Below, one piece after another: positions 35,350 through 43,530 of a DNA stretch of 64,000 nucleotides (its first letter is position 1; each line of letters begins with the position of its first letter). The notes beneath the pieces were generated by a model, which was not told the DNA's origin, did not search any database, and saw only the letters and a list, made by a program, of their open reading frames with translations. The stretch is taken from NCBI GenBank assembly GCA_052161645.1, contig CP197414.1. The stretch is one strand, 5' to 3'. Position numbers and translations under genes: made by a program. Origin of the DNA: Laterigemmans sp052161645 (GTDB taxonomy: Bacteria; Planctomycetota; Planctomycetia; Pirellulales; Pirellulaceae).

Positions 35350-36657
35350 TTATTCCTCAGCAGCCCGCAGTGAGGCGGCTATGAGTACTTCGTCGTTGCG
35401 GGCGTAAATCACACCGTCCGCGATTGCAGGATGGGACCACACGACGCCGTTGCGCCGATTGAGTTGTCGTCGGGTAGGCTTTATCAATTGGCTGCGTGAA
35501 CGAATTTGAGGTCCTTGCGGCGACAGGCGAGTCAGCAGTAGTTCACCCTGGTCGTTAAGAATAATTTCATCCTCTCCGTTGCGAATGATGTGGACTGTGG
35601 CCCAGCGAGCTTTGGGGACCAGCGAGAGATCCTCCCAGACGCGGTCGCCGGTGCTTAGCTCTAGGCAGCGAAATTCGCCGTAACTGTCAGCTCCGTAAAT
35701 GTGGTCGCCCTTGATGATTGGGTTGGAAATCATTGCGTGCAGGGCGTCCGTATTTCGCTCGTCGATCCCAATTCTTCGCCAATCCGTGGTGGCTTTTGGT
35801 TGATTCGCAGCAAGATCGATTAGCAAAGAACCGTCATAGAATGAGGAAACAAACAATTTGGTTCCTTGGATCACCGGCGTCGGCACGCCGATTGGCATAT
35901 TCCTCGGCAGCATTGGAATTGACCAAAAAACGTCGCCGTCAGTTGGGTTGATTCCCGAGACGCTTTCGCCCGTCCAGCAGACAACGACGTCAGTTTCCCC
36001 TTGGCGAACTAAAATCGGCGCGCTGTATCCAGCGCGGTCATCGAGGGCTCGCCAGATTTCATTACCAGTCTTCACATCCAGGGCGACTAGGCAAGCTCCT
36101 GGGCCGCCAGCAACTTGGATTACTCTGTTTCGGTATACCAGTGGAGCCGTGGTGATACCCCAGTTAGGCATGTCGATCTTATACTGGTCGTTTAGATCGC
36201 GTGCCCAAAGCACTTTTCCCGAATCTGCCTCAAGGCAGTGAAACATCCCCATGCCTCCAACGGCGAATGCTCTGCCACCCTCAATCGTGACTGAAGCTCG
36301 TGGGCCTGAGGCTTCGTAACCGATCTTGTACTGAACCGGATACTCATGTTGCCAAACCAGCTTTCCATCAGTGGCGCGGAAGCAAAGAATGCGCTCGGTG
36401 GCTCGCACGTCGTCCGGGGAGCGGTCCGTTAAGTACACAAGGCCGTCCGCAATTGTGGGGCCGCTATAGCCAGGGCCTACGGCCACGGTCCATTTTTTCG
36501 GGATTTCCCCGACTGGCAATGATTTCATCAAGCTCGGGTCATCGATCGTCGCGTTGCGGTCGATACCCCGCCACTGCGGCCAGTCTTGCCCAAGGATATC
36601 GCCAGCAAAGCAAGCAATCAGTGAAATTGCGGCAAAAATATGCAAGAACAAAGGCAT
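35350..36657 (-). CDS. Exported PQQ-like beta-propeller repeat protein
   Basis: The product (435 residues from ATG 36657) has a signal sequence (MPLFLHIFAAISLIACFAGD) whose LIAC could be a lipobox, then QDWPQWRG, the usual opening of planctomycete PQQ-like propeller proteins. Repeats of the type GKVLWARDL, GNEIWRAL and GDVFWSIP mark the blades. In such proteins the repeats resemble those of quinoprotein dehydrogenases, but cofactor-binding residues cannot be confirmed, and many members are non-enzymatic. ATGs at 36735 and 36750 are in frame; 36657 is chosen because it places the hydrophobic core at the N-terminus. The role is unknown. Confidence 0.8.
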   Translation of the reverse strand: MPLFLHIFAAISLIACFAGDILGQDWPQWRGIDRNATIDDPSLMKSLPVGEIPKKWTVAVGPGYSGPTIADGLVYLTDRSPDDVRATERILCFRATDGKLVWQHEYPVQYKIGYEASGPRASVTIEGGRAFAVGGMGMFHCLEADSGKVLWARDLNDQYKIDMPNWGITTAPLVYRNRVIQVAGGPGACLVALDVKTGNEIWRALDDRAGYSAPILVRQGETDVVVCWTGESVSGINPTDGDVFWSIPMLPRNMPIGVPTPVIQGTKLFVSSFYDGSLLIDLAANQPKATTDWRRIGIDERNTDALHAMISNPIIKGDHIYGADSYGEFRCLELSTGDRVWEDLSLVPKARWATVHIIRNGEDEIILNDQGELLLTRLSPQGPQIRSRSQLIKPTRRQLNRRNGVVWSHPAIADGVIYARNDEVLIAASLRAAEE

Positions 36658-36839
36658 GCGGCTGGCGAACCTCTCGCGGCGTTCGCGCAGGCACCCCGAA
36701 TCCTTGGTTGGATTTTTGGCAAAACGATAAAGCATCAAGCGGTCCTTCATAGGTAGGGAGGAACTGTCATTTCTATTGTATCCGAACAGTCACCGCGTTG
36801 TAGGGTGGCGTCGTATCTCGCAGGCGTACCCGCTCGCTA

Positions 36840-36876
36840 TTGACAACGCGGATTGCTTTTTTATTTAAATTATGAT
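36840..36876 (+). promoter_or_regulatory. Possible promoter of the GH5-GDPD gene
   Basis: An exact TTGACA at 36840-36845 is followed by a very AT-rich stretch. TTAAAT at 36865-36870 (spacing 19) or TATGAT at 36871-36876 (spacing 25) could be the -10 box. Neither spacing is ideal, so this is a weak call. Confidence 0.3.
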
Positions 36877-36958
36877 GTTGCGTGCTTGTCTGTTGCTTGG
36901 CCCCTTAGGATGGTCTCGAAATTCTCGCCTTCGTTGCTCGACATGGAGATGAAATCCA

Positions 36959-38833
36959 ATGCATCATATTAGCTGTTCCATCAACCTGGTGTTACCCACA
37001 ATTTTAGTGCTTCTCTGTAGTCTCTCGCAGGCAGCGGAAATGGAATGGGTGCGGGTTGCCTCGGCACAACGAGGATTTCAGCTCAGTGAGTCAGGGCGGA
37101 AGTTTGTTCCTTGGGGGTTCAATTACGATCATGATACTGAGGGGAAGCTCATTGAGGAGTATTGGCACAAGCGCTGGGCTGATATTGAATCCGACTTCGT
37201 TGAGATGAAGGAATTGGGTGCCAATGTCGTGCGCATTCACTTGCAGTTCGGCGCATTCATGAAAAGCCCTGCGGAACCACGTGAGCAGGCACTTGCCCAA
37301 CTAAAGCGGTTGCTTGAGTTAGCTGAGCGGAATGCATTATATCTTAATATCACTGGCTTGGGCTGTTATCATAAAAAAGGCGTGCCAGCATGGTATGACG
37401 AACTCGATGAAATTGCCCGTTGGCAATCGCAGGCTGCATTCTGGTCTTCCGTCTCGCAACTTTGCAGCAACAGTCCCGCCGTGTTTTGCTATGATTTGAT
37501 GAATGAACCCGTGGTTCCTGGTGGCGATTCTCCGCGTCAAGACTGGCTGGGGCCGGCATTTGCCGGCAAGCATTTTGTGCAATTCATCGCTTTGGATCGT
37601 GCGGGTCGTAATCGTCAAGAGATTGCCAAGTCGTGGATCAAGCAACTCGTTGCCGCGATAAGAGAGCATGATCAGCGACATTTAGTCACCGTTGGCTTTG
37701 TGCCGTGGAGTCTCGACCGAGCTGGCCTCACCTCAGGCTTTGTCCCTTCCGAGGTGTCTGAAGAGCTTGACTTTATCTCTGTCCATCTATACCCGGAACG
37801 CGGGCAAGTCGCCGAAAGTATTGAGACTCTGCGTGAGTTTGCAGTCGTTGGCAAGCCAGTCTTGATAGAGGAAACGTTTCCCCTTAAGTGCGATTTCGAG
37901 GAGTTCTCTCAGTTCATGGATCAATCGACACGCTATGCGGATGGCTGGCTCGGGTTCTATTGGGGTGTTGCGAGACAAGAGTATCTGCAGCAGCCCGCTA
38001 CCATTAAAAACGCGATGATGGTCGGTTGGTTGGAATTGTTTCAGTCGAATAACCCAATGCCAGTTGGTCGGTCTGGTGTTGCCCGCTCATTTCTGAGCAA
38101 TGGAGTTACAGCTCATCGTGGAAACTCGGTGGAATTCCCTGAGAATACGCTAGCAGCGTTGAACAGTGCGATTGAGGTTGGAGTGGATTGGATTGAGGTC
38201 GATATCTTCAAGACCAAGGATGGTGAGTTGGTTGTCATTCATGACCGCAGCACCCTGCGAACAGCGGGTGTTGATGTGAGTGTTCCTGATGCGACTTTTG
38301 CGGAACTTCGGCAGCTTGATGTCGCAACTAACTTTCGTCAACGCAAACACCAAACTGTTGAAGAATGTGTTCCTGCCCATATGCCTTTGTTGAAAGATGT
38401 TTTGTCAATGGTAATGCAGCAGCGGCGGACGCGTGTTTCAATTCAGCCAAAGATGAATTGCGTCGCTGAAGCCGTTGCATTGATCAAGAGTCTAGAGGCG
38501 GAATCTTGGGTCGGGTTTAACGACGGTCGACTAACTTACATGGCAGAGGTTAAGCTTTTGGCACCCGGAATTCCCGTCTTCTGGGATCGTGGGGCAGATA
38601 CAAATATCGAAGAGGATCTACGCATCGCCAAAGAACACGGCTTTGCTTCGCTGGTGATCCATCACAGCGGGGTTACCGAGGGAAAGGTTCAAAAGATAAA
38701 AGCAGCCGGCTTAGAGGTTGGGGCCTGGACGGTCAATGATGAAGCTAGCATGCAACAACTGCTCGAGCTGGGAGTGGAGCGAATTTATACGGACGATCCG
38801 AGGACTCTATTGGAGCTAAAGTCGAAGCTATAG
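36959..38833 (+). CDS. Secreted fusion: GH5-like glycoside hydrolase and glycerophosphodiester phosphodiesterase
   Basis: The 624-residue product has a signal peptide (about 1-25, cleavage near SQA). Next comes a GH5/cellulase-like domain to about residue 365, with the acid/base Glu in MNEP (residue 183) and the nucleophile Glu in VLIEE (residue 304). A glycerophosphodiester phosphodiesterase domain follows from about residue 384. It shows AHRGNS, FPENT, IEVDIF and VIHDR, and ends with a typical YTDDP turn. Both catalytic sets look complete. The start ATG follows GGAG at about ten bases. The combination would let one secreted protein cut a glycan and a glycerophosphodiester, for example in a glycerophosphate-decorated polysaccharide; that pairing is inference. 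Confidence 0.85.
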   Translation: MHHISCSINLVLPTILVLLCSLSQAAEMEWVRVASAQRGFQLSESGRKFVPWGFNYDHDTEGKLIEEYWHKRWADIESDFVEMKELGANVVRIHLQFGAFMKSPAEPREQALAQLKRLLELAERNALYLNITGLGCYHKKGVPAWYDELDEIARWQSQAAFWSSVSQLCSNSPAVFCYDLMNEPVVPGGDSPRQDWLGPAFAGKHFVQFIALDRAGRNRQEIAKSWIKQLVAAIREHDQRHLVTVGFVPWSLDRAGLTSGFVPSEVSEELDFISVHLYPERGQVAESIETLREFAVVGKPVLIEETFPLKCDFEEFSQFMDQSTRYADGWLGFYWGVARQEYLQQPATIKNAMMVGWLELFQSNNPMPVGRSGVARSFLSNGVTAHRGNSVEFPENTLAALNSAIEVGVDWIEVDIFKTKDGELVVIHDRSTLRTAGVDVSVPDATFAELRQLDVATNFRQRKHQTVEECVPAHMPLLKDVLSMVMQQRRTRVSIQPKMNCVAEAVALIKSLEAESWVGFNDGRLTYMAEVKLLAPGIPVFWDRGADTNIEEDLRIAKEHGFASLVIHHSGVTEGKVQKIKAAGLEVGAWTVNDEASMQQLLELGVERIYTDDPRTLLELKSKL

Positions 38834-38984
38834 CAGCGGTATATGAGGAGTTTCGCATTAAGACTTGCTTGAGATTGGAATGCTATTCGCAGCATTGTGC
38901 TCCAGGTTTGAGGCAGTGGATTCGTTAGCTGTTGGAAGTGCGGGTTATGGTTGACTCCCCAAGTCTCTTCGAAAGGTGCTTGAA

Positions 38985-39242
38985 ATGCGTATTGATAAGG
39001 AACGGAAAACGGTAAAAGCGATCAGTGGAGTTAACGTAGTTGCTGGTGTCTGGCTAATTGCAGCACCTTTTGTGCTGGGGTTCACCGGGGTTGCAGGTGA
39101 AATGTGGAATCACATCATCGCCGGACTGTGCGTGTTGATTCTGGCTGTCATTCGCGTTGGTGAATGGCACAGCAATACTTGGATGAGTTGGGGGAAATTG
39201 GTGTTGGGGGCTTTGTTGATTATCGTGCCGTGGGAACCTTGA
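38985..39242 (+). CDS. SPW-repeat membrane protein
   Basis: The 85-residue product matches the SPW family of small integral membrane proteins: GVWLIAAPFVLGF, then WNHIIAGLCVLILAVI, then GALLIIVPW. Three helices are expected. ATG 38985 follows AAAGG at about nine bases; a GTG at 38976 is in frame. The function of SPW proteins is not established. Its stop codon is directly followed by the dispersed palindromic repeat at 39243. Confidence 0.8.
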   Translation: MRIDKERKTVKAISGVNVVAGVWLIAAPFVLGFTGVAGEMWNHIIAGLCVLILAVIRVGEWHSNTWMSWGKLVLGALLIIVPWEP

Positions 39243-39330
39243 GCACCTCGACATTAGTCTTTCGGCAAGGCTAACCGTTAAGCGTTAGTTCATGGTTCGA
39301 AGGAACCGGACGCTAGTGCGTTCCGGCTGA
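39243..39330 (+). repeat. Dispersed palindromic repeat, copy A
   Basis: This 88-base element begins with GCACCTCGACAT immediately after the stop codon of the SPW gene and ends with CGGCTGA. It shares this start, TTTCGG, a GGTTC/GAACC hairpin (39294-39307) and the closing CGGCTGA with copy B at 57642-57729. The element resembles bacterial REP sequences in size and structure. Confidence 0.75.
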
Positions 39331-39363
39331 TTCCGTTTTGTTTCAGGGCTTGTGTGGAGTTGC

Positions 39364-40461
39364 TTAGTTCTTTAGGTAGCGGGCATCCGTTGAAAAAAGT
39401 TCAGCGGTTTCTCGACTGATGTTGCCTGATTGGTAAAGTCTTCTGATAGACTCATTGAGGGTAAGCATCCCGTCGGCGCGACCTGTGAGGATGGCGTTGT
39501 CAATGCTATCCAGCCGTCCCTGTCGAATGGCCACGCTGATGGGAGAGTTGTTGAACATGACCTCCAGCGCCAATTCGCGTTTCTCAGCCTCAAAGGAGCT
39601 CGGCAGCAAGTGTTGACTGATCACTGCCCTTAAGCTGACTGATAGTTGAGAGCGAATTTCCTGTTGGGTATCTTGAGGGAAAAAGTCTGCATATCGGGAG
39701 ATCGCTCCCTTGGCATCTCGCGTATGTAAGCTGGCAAACACGAGGTGCCCGGTCTCGGCTGCCCGCAAGGCGGTTTGTGCTGTTTCTCGATCGCGGATTT
39801 CTCCCACCAGAATCACATCAGGGTCTTGCCGTAGTGAGTACATGAGCCCTTCGTCGAAGCTGAGCACATCGCGTCCAATTTCGCGTTGTGTCACCACCGA
39901 GCCGTTGCTGGTCGGGAACACATATTCTATGGGTTCCTCAATAGTGATGATGCGATAGCCACCATTTTCGCACAGCATCTTGAGCAACATTGCCAGCGTG
40001 GTTGTTTTTCCTGCTCCCGTGACGCCGCAGGAGATCACCAGCCCATTTCGGAAACTTGTTACTTTTTCCGCCAACTCTCTAGGAAAGCCCGCCCATTCGA
40101 GATCAGGGATGTTATCTGGAATCACGCGAAAGCAAGCACCAATCTTGTCGGCCGCGTAAAAGTAATTGGCCCGGAATCGACGTTGTAGATCCGCCTGTGA
40201 TAATTGCAGTGCGAAGTCGACATTGCGGGTTGCTGTAAAACGCTCTTTGGCTTCCGCAGGGACTAGGTCCAGCATCCACTGCTGTCTTTCCCCTGTGGGG
40301 TTCGTAGGGGTCTCTAGTTCTTTAAGTTGTCCGTGGATGCGTAGCATCGGTGGGTAGCCATCGATTAGATGCAAGTCGGATGCATCCAACGCCGCCGCCT
40401 CGAATAGCCAACTATGAATTGGGTTGGGTGAGTTGCTTTGCCCGAGTTGGTGATCAAGCAT
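39364..40461 (-). CDS. pilT: Twitching-motility/type IV pilus ATPase PilT
   Basis: The 365-residue product is a hexameric secretion ATPase of the PilT type that powers pilus retraction. It has DASDLHL near the N-terminus, Walker A GVTGAGKT (146-153), the Asp box (TIEEPIEYVF), Walker B ILVGEIRD and the His box HLVFASLHT. The PilT AIRNLIRE-type C-terminal signature is weakened: the corresponding region reads VAIRQGRLDSIDNAI. It stands alone, with no pilin or assembly genes nearby, so pilus components must lie elsewhere. PilU-like paralogues and GspE-type enzymes are less likely because of length and the N-terminal motif. Confidence 0.87.
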   Translation of the reverse strand: MLDHQLGQSNSPNPIHSWLFEAAALDASDLHLIDGYPPMLRIHGQLKELETPTNPTGERQQWMLDLVPAEAKERFTATRNVDFALQLSQADLQRRFRANYFYAADKIGACFRVIPDNIPDLEWAGFPRELAEKVTSFRNGLVISCGVTGAGKTTTLAMLLKMLCENGGYRIITIEEPIEYVFPTSNGSVVTQREIGRDVLSFDEGLMYSLRQDPDVILVGEIRDRETAQTALRAAETGHLVFASLHTRDAKGAISRYADFFPQDTQQEIRSQLSVSLRAVISQHLLPSSFEAEKRELALEVMFNNSPISVAIRQGRLDSIDNAILTGRADGMLTLNESIRRLYQSGNISRETAELFSTDARYLKN

Positions 40462-40589
40462 TCAAATGGCTTTCGTGTTAATCGAATTGCGTCGTAAACT
40501 CGCTGATTGGCGACGCGTTAAGCCGAGTTGCTCCGCGACACTTGCTGGAAAAATCATCGGAAAATCACAATTAATTTCCCGAAAATACT

Positions 40590-40610
40590 CCTCGCAAGGC
40601 GAGGCTTTTG
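40590..40610 (+). terminator. Terminator-like hairpin in the leader of the PHP hydrolase gene
   Basis: CCTCGC (40590-40595) and GCGAGG (40599-40604) form a perfect GC-rich stem with loop AAG, followed by CTTTTG. It has the shape of an intrinsic terminator but lies about 90 bases upstream of a plus-strand start codon, with no plus-strand gene before it. It could attenuate transcription of the downstream gene. Confidence 0.4.
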
Positions 40611-40696
40611 TAGACTATCGAATCAACCACAGGCCCAGATTTTATGGGTTTTTGTAGACCACGCTAGTTACCCAGCTTGGAATTACGGAATCGAAC

Positions 40697-43213
40697 ATGT
40701 TAAGACTCGCAACTGCCATCTTGCTTCTTTCAACGACGATCCTCCACTTTTTCGGCGCAGAGCAGACGGTGGCGGCGGATGTCATGCTGATTTATCCGGG
40801 AGTGGAGCCTACCATTGATGGTAAGGAGGTTGACTGGATTTTTGGCGACTGGCTCATGCAGAATGAGAAGGTGAGCTTGGTTGTGGCCGCGCCGGTTCCG
40901 ACTCGAGATGCGAATTTGACCGTCCGCAATATTGGCGGATCAATCCTTGATTTGACGTTGAACTCTCCATCAAACGATCAACTAAGCGCATACATCCCAA
41001 CCGGTGCACGCTACCTATTTCAGGATCCAAGCCAAGTTGAAGTTGGACGGGATGATCGTGGGGTCTACTGGCGATGTGGTTCTTCGAAGACTGTTTCAGA
41101 AGATGGCACGCGGGCGCGGGTGACTTACCGGCTCGGCGATGACGATGCCTTCGTTACCGCCACAGTTGAGGTGTTTGGTGATCGATCGGAGGACTTTGCA
41201 CCGTACGACGGTGTGCGTGCTGACAATACATTCAATTACGACACGACCGACCTGTTCGCTTACTGCGAGGATAGGTTCTTCCGTCACTGCGTTGGTTTTT
41301 CAATTCCCGCGTCGAGTCAATCACCCACTTGGGTCAAGGATCGAATGTCGCAACTCAGGTATGCCCCTGAGTCAACTCAGGAAACGGAAGGAAAGTTAAC
41401 TTGGTCGGTGAGATTGCATCCTGCTTCAAGCCTCCTTGATTTGCGTGGTGCGTTGGCGGGGGGGACAGCAAGGCGAATTCAAGTGGAATCGGAAGTATTG
41501 CCGCCTTCAAGGATGGAGGGGGTGCTGCGTGCCGAACTTGAATTTACTAGTTATGCGGACGCGTCCCTCACAGGCTCATTGCAAACGGACGATTCTGGTC
41601 TCGCGCAGTTGCGGTTGCCAGCGGGGAAATATTCAGTAACAGCCCGAGCAGTAGGTTATGACGACCAAAACTGTGATTTCGATTTACCTGAAATTAGTGC
41701 TGAGTTGGTGATTGCACTTAATAACCCGGGCGGTTTTAACGCTGTTGTCGTCGATCAAGCTGGGAGCCCGATTCCTGCCAAAGCAACGATTTACAGCGTC
41801 GGTGGCGAGGCTCCAAACTTTGGGCCAGACAGTGCGCGAACGATGATTAAGAACTGTGTTTATGCCGTCAATGGGAAAATGCACTGTCCGCTGCCAAAGG
41901 GGAGCTATGAAGTTTATTTTAGCCGAGGTCCCGAGTACAACTCGGTCGTCAAGCAGATCGAGATAGTCGATTCTGGTTTTGTTGAGCTAGACATTGTGCT
42001 GCCGAGAGTTGTCGATACGCGGGGTTGGATAAGTGCGGAGCTGCACAGTCACAGTAGTCCATCGGGCGACAACACGTCGGACCAATACGGAAGAGTGGAG
42101 AATCTGTTGTGTGAACATATCGAGTTTGCTCCTTGCACTGAGCATGCTCGGATCAGCACTTACACAACTCACCTGACCGCGATGGGATTGGAGCACCTGT
42201 TGGCGACGTGCAGTGGTATGGAGTTGACCGGCTCGCCGCTCCCCATGAATCACCAGAATGCATTTCCTCTTCACCGTCATCCGCACACGCAAAATGGGGG
42301 CGGTCCGCGCACCGATCCCAATCCAGTTGTTCAAATCGAACGACTGGCGATGTGGGACAATGGTAGTGAGAAAGTGGTTCAACAAAACCATCCGAACATT
42401 CATCAAATATTTGGTGACATCGACGTTGATGGTATTCCCGATCGAGGTTTCCCCGAAATGTTTCAATGGATGGACGTGATTGAAGTGCATCCATTGGAGA
42501 CGATCTTCGCTGATATCGGCTCCAATCCACCACCAGTTCGCGACATGCGGATACCGATTTTCCAGTGGATGCAACTATTGAATCAAGGGATTCGTATTCC
42601 CGGGGTTGTGAACACGGATGCGCACTACAACCATCATGGTAGTGGATGGTTACGGAATTGGTTTGCTAGCCGTACCGATGATCCGTCAGAGATCGACATA
42701 CATGATATGATTCATGCTGCGGAGGATGGGCATATCATTATGTCTACCGGGCCGTTTCTTTCAGTTGTTGCAACTCGCTCTGAAGCGGGTGTTGGGGTAA
42801 TTCCAGGTGAGGAAATGAAGTGCGGTCCGAACGGAACCGTGCAATTGTACGTAAAAGTGCAATGTCCTAACTGGTTGGACGTAAACCGCGTTCAAATTTT
42901 TGTCAACGGACGGCCTTCTCCTGTACTGAATCGCACCCGGAGAACGCATGCTGATCAGTTTGGTGGCGCGGATGACGTCGTCAAATTTGACGGCTTTTTC
43001 GAGATATCTCTCAAGGAGGATGCTCACCTGATAGTCGCCACCATCGGCGAAGGTCTTAGCATGCAGAAGGTTATGGGGGAAAAGTTTGGCAATCAGCCAC
43101 CCATCGCCGTCAGTAACCCCATTTTTGTTGATATTGATGGAGATGGGTTTGTCGCCAACGGCGATGAGTTAGAAGTTCCTTTGCCGCGAGTCGAAAATAA
43201 CGATGCGCAGTAA
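40697..43213 (+). CDS. Secreted CehA/McbA-type PHP-domain metallohydrolase
   Basis: The 838-residue product has a signal peptide (cleavage near residue 27, VAA). A beta-rich N-terminal part includes two carboxypeptidase-regulatory-like domains (GKYSVTARAVGYDD; GGFNAVVVDQAGSPIPAKAT). The PHP domain follows, with metal-binding HSH in AELHSHSSPSGDN, then PCTEHARIS and VNTDAHYNHHG. CehA/McbA proteins hydrolyse carbamate or phosphoester-type bonds in known cases. The extreme C-terminus has a Ca2+-binding-like loop, DIDGDGFVANGDE, as in dockerin or EF-hand repeats. Substrate is unknown. The upstream region holds a terminator-like hairpin. Confidence 0.82.
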   Translation: MLRLATAILLLSTTILHFFGAEQTVAADVMLIYPGVEPTIDGKEVDWIFGDWLMQNEKVSLVVAAPVPTRDANLTVRNIGGSILDLTLNSPSNDQLSAYIPTGARYLFQDPSQVEVGRDDRGVYWRCGSSKTVSEDGTRARVTYRLGDDDAFVTATVEVFGDRSEDFAPYDGVRADNTFNYDTTDLFAYCEDRFFRHCVGFSIPASSQSPTWVKDRMSQLRYAPESTQETEGKLTWSVRLHPASSLLDLRGALAGGTARRIQVESEVLPPSRMEGVLRAELEFTSYADASLTGSLQTDDSGLAQLRLPAGKYSVTARAVGYDDQNCDFDLPEISAELVIALNNPGGFNAVVVDQAGSPIPAKATIYSVGGEAPNFGPDSARTMIKNCVYAVNGKMHCPLPKGSYEVYFSRGPEYNSVVKQIEIVDSGFVELDIVLPRVVDTRGWISAELHSHSSPSGDNTSDQYGRVENLLCEHIEFAPCTEHARISTYTTHLTAMGLEHLLATCSGMELTGSPLPMNHQNAFPLHRHPHTQNGGGPRTDPNPVVQIERLAMWDNGSEKVVQQNHPNIHQIFGDIDVDGIPDRGFPEMFQWMDVIEVHPLETIFADIGSNPPPVRDMRIPIFQWMQLLNQGIRIPGVVNTDAHYNHHGSGWLRNWFASRTDDPSEIDIHDMIHAAEDGHIIMSTGPFLSVVATRSEAGVGVIPGEEMKCGPNGTVQLYVKVQCPNWLDVNRVQIFVNGRPSPVLNRTRRTHADQFGGADDVVKFDGFFEISLKEDAHLIVATIGEGLSMQKVMGEKFGNQPPIAVSNPIFVDIDGDGFVANGDELEVPLPRVENNDAQ

Positions 43214-43530
43214 CGGCAGTTTCCGTCGTCAGTTTTCCGACGTTACCGAAGACGAGTAAGCGACTAAGTCAACCGACGCTCAGCAGATTGCGGAGCCAGC
43301 GTTTACCGCTGATACCCGAGAACCCAGACCGGAGGGCGACATTCCGAAAGCATTTTGCGTCAGGTTGCTGCTGGCGGCGAGATGGGCGAATGTTCTATTT
43401 CCGCCCACCTAGAGATTGACTCCGCTCAAGAAAGATTGCAAACTCGCAATGCGTAAATGCCAATTGGGCTTTTTCCAATTAGGCTTTTTTGCGGGAAAAC
43501 TGATCGCTGTTCTTGAGGTTGAAAAACGGA
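43214..43530. other. Intergenic region between the PHP hydrolase and S9 peptidase genes
   Basis: The 317-base spacer contains no supported gene. Its one clear structure is an imperfect tandem repeat at 43460-43489: CCAATTGGGCTTTTT followed directly by CCAATTAGGCTTTTT. A weak CGTCG/CGACG hairpin lies 15-40 bases after the stop codon. No strong promoter boxes were found. Confidence 0.45.
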
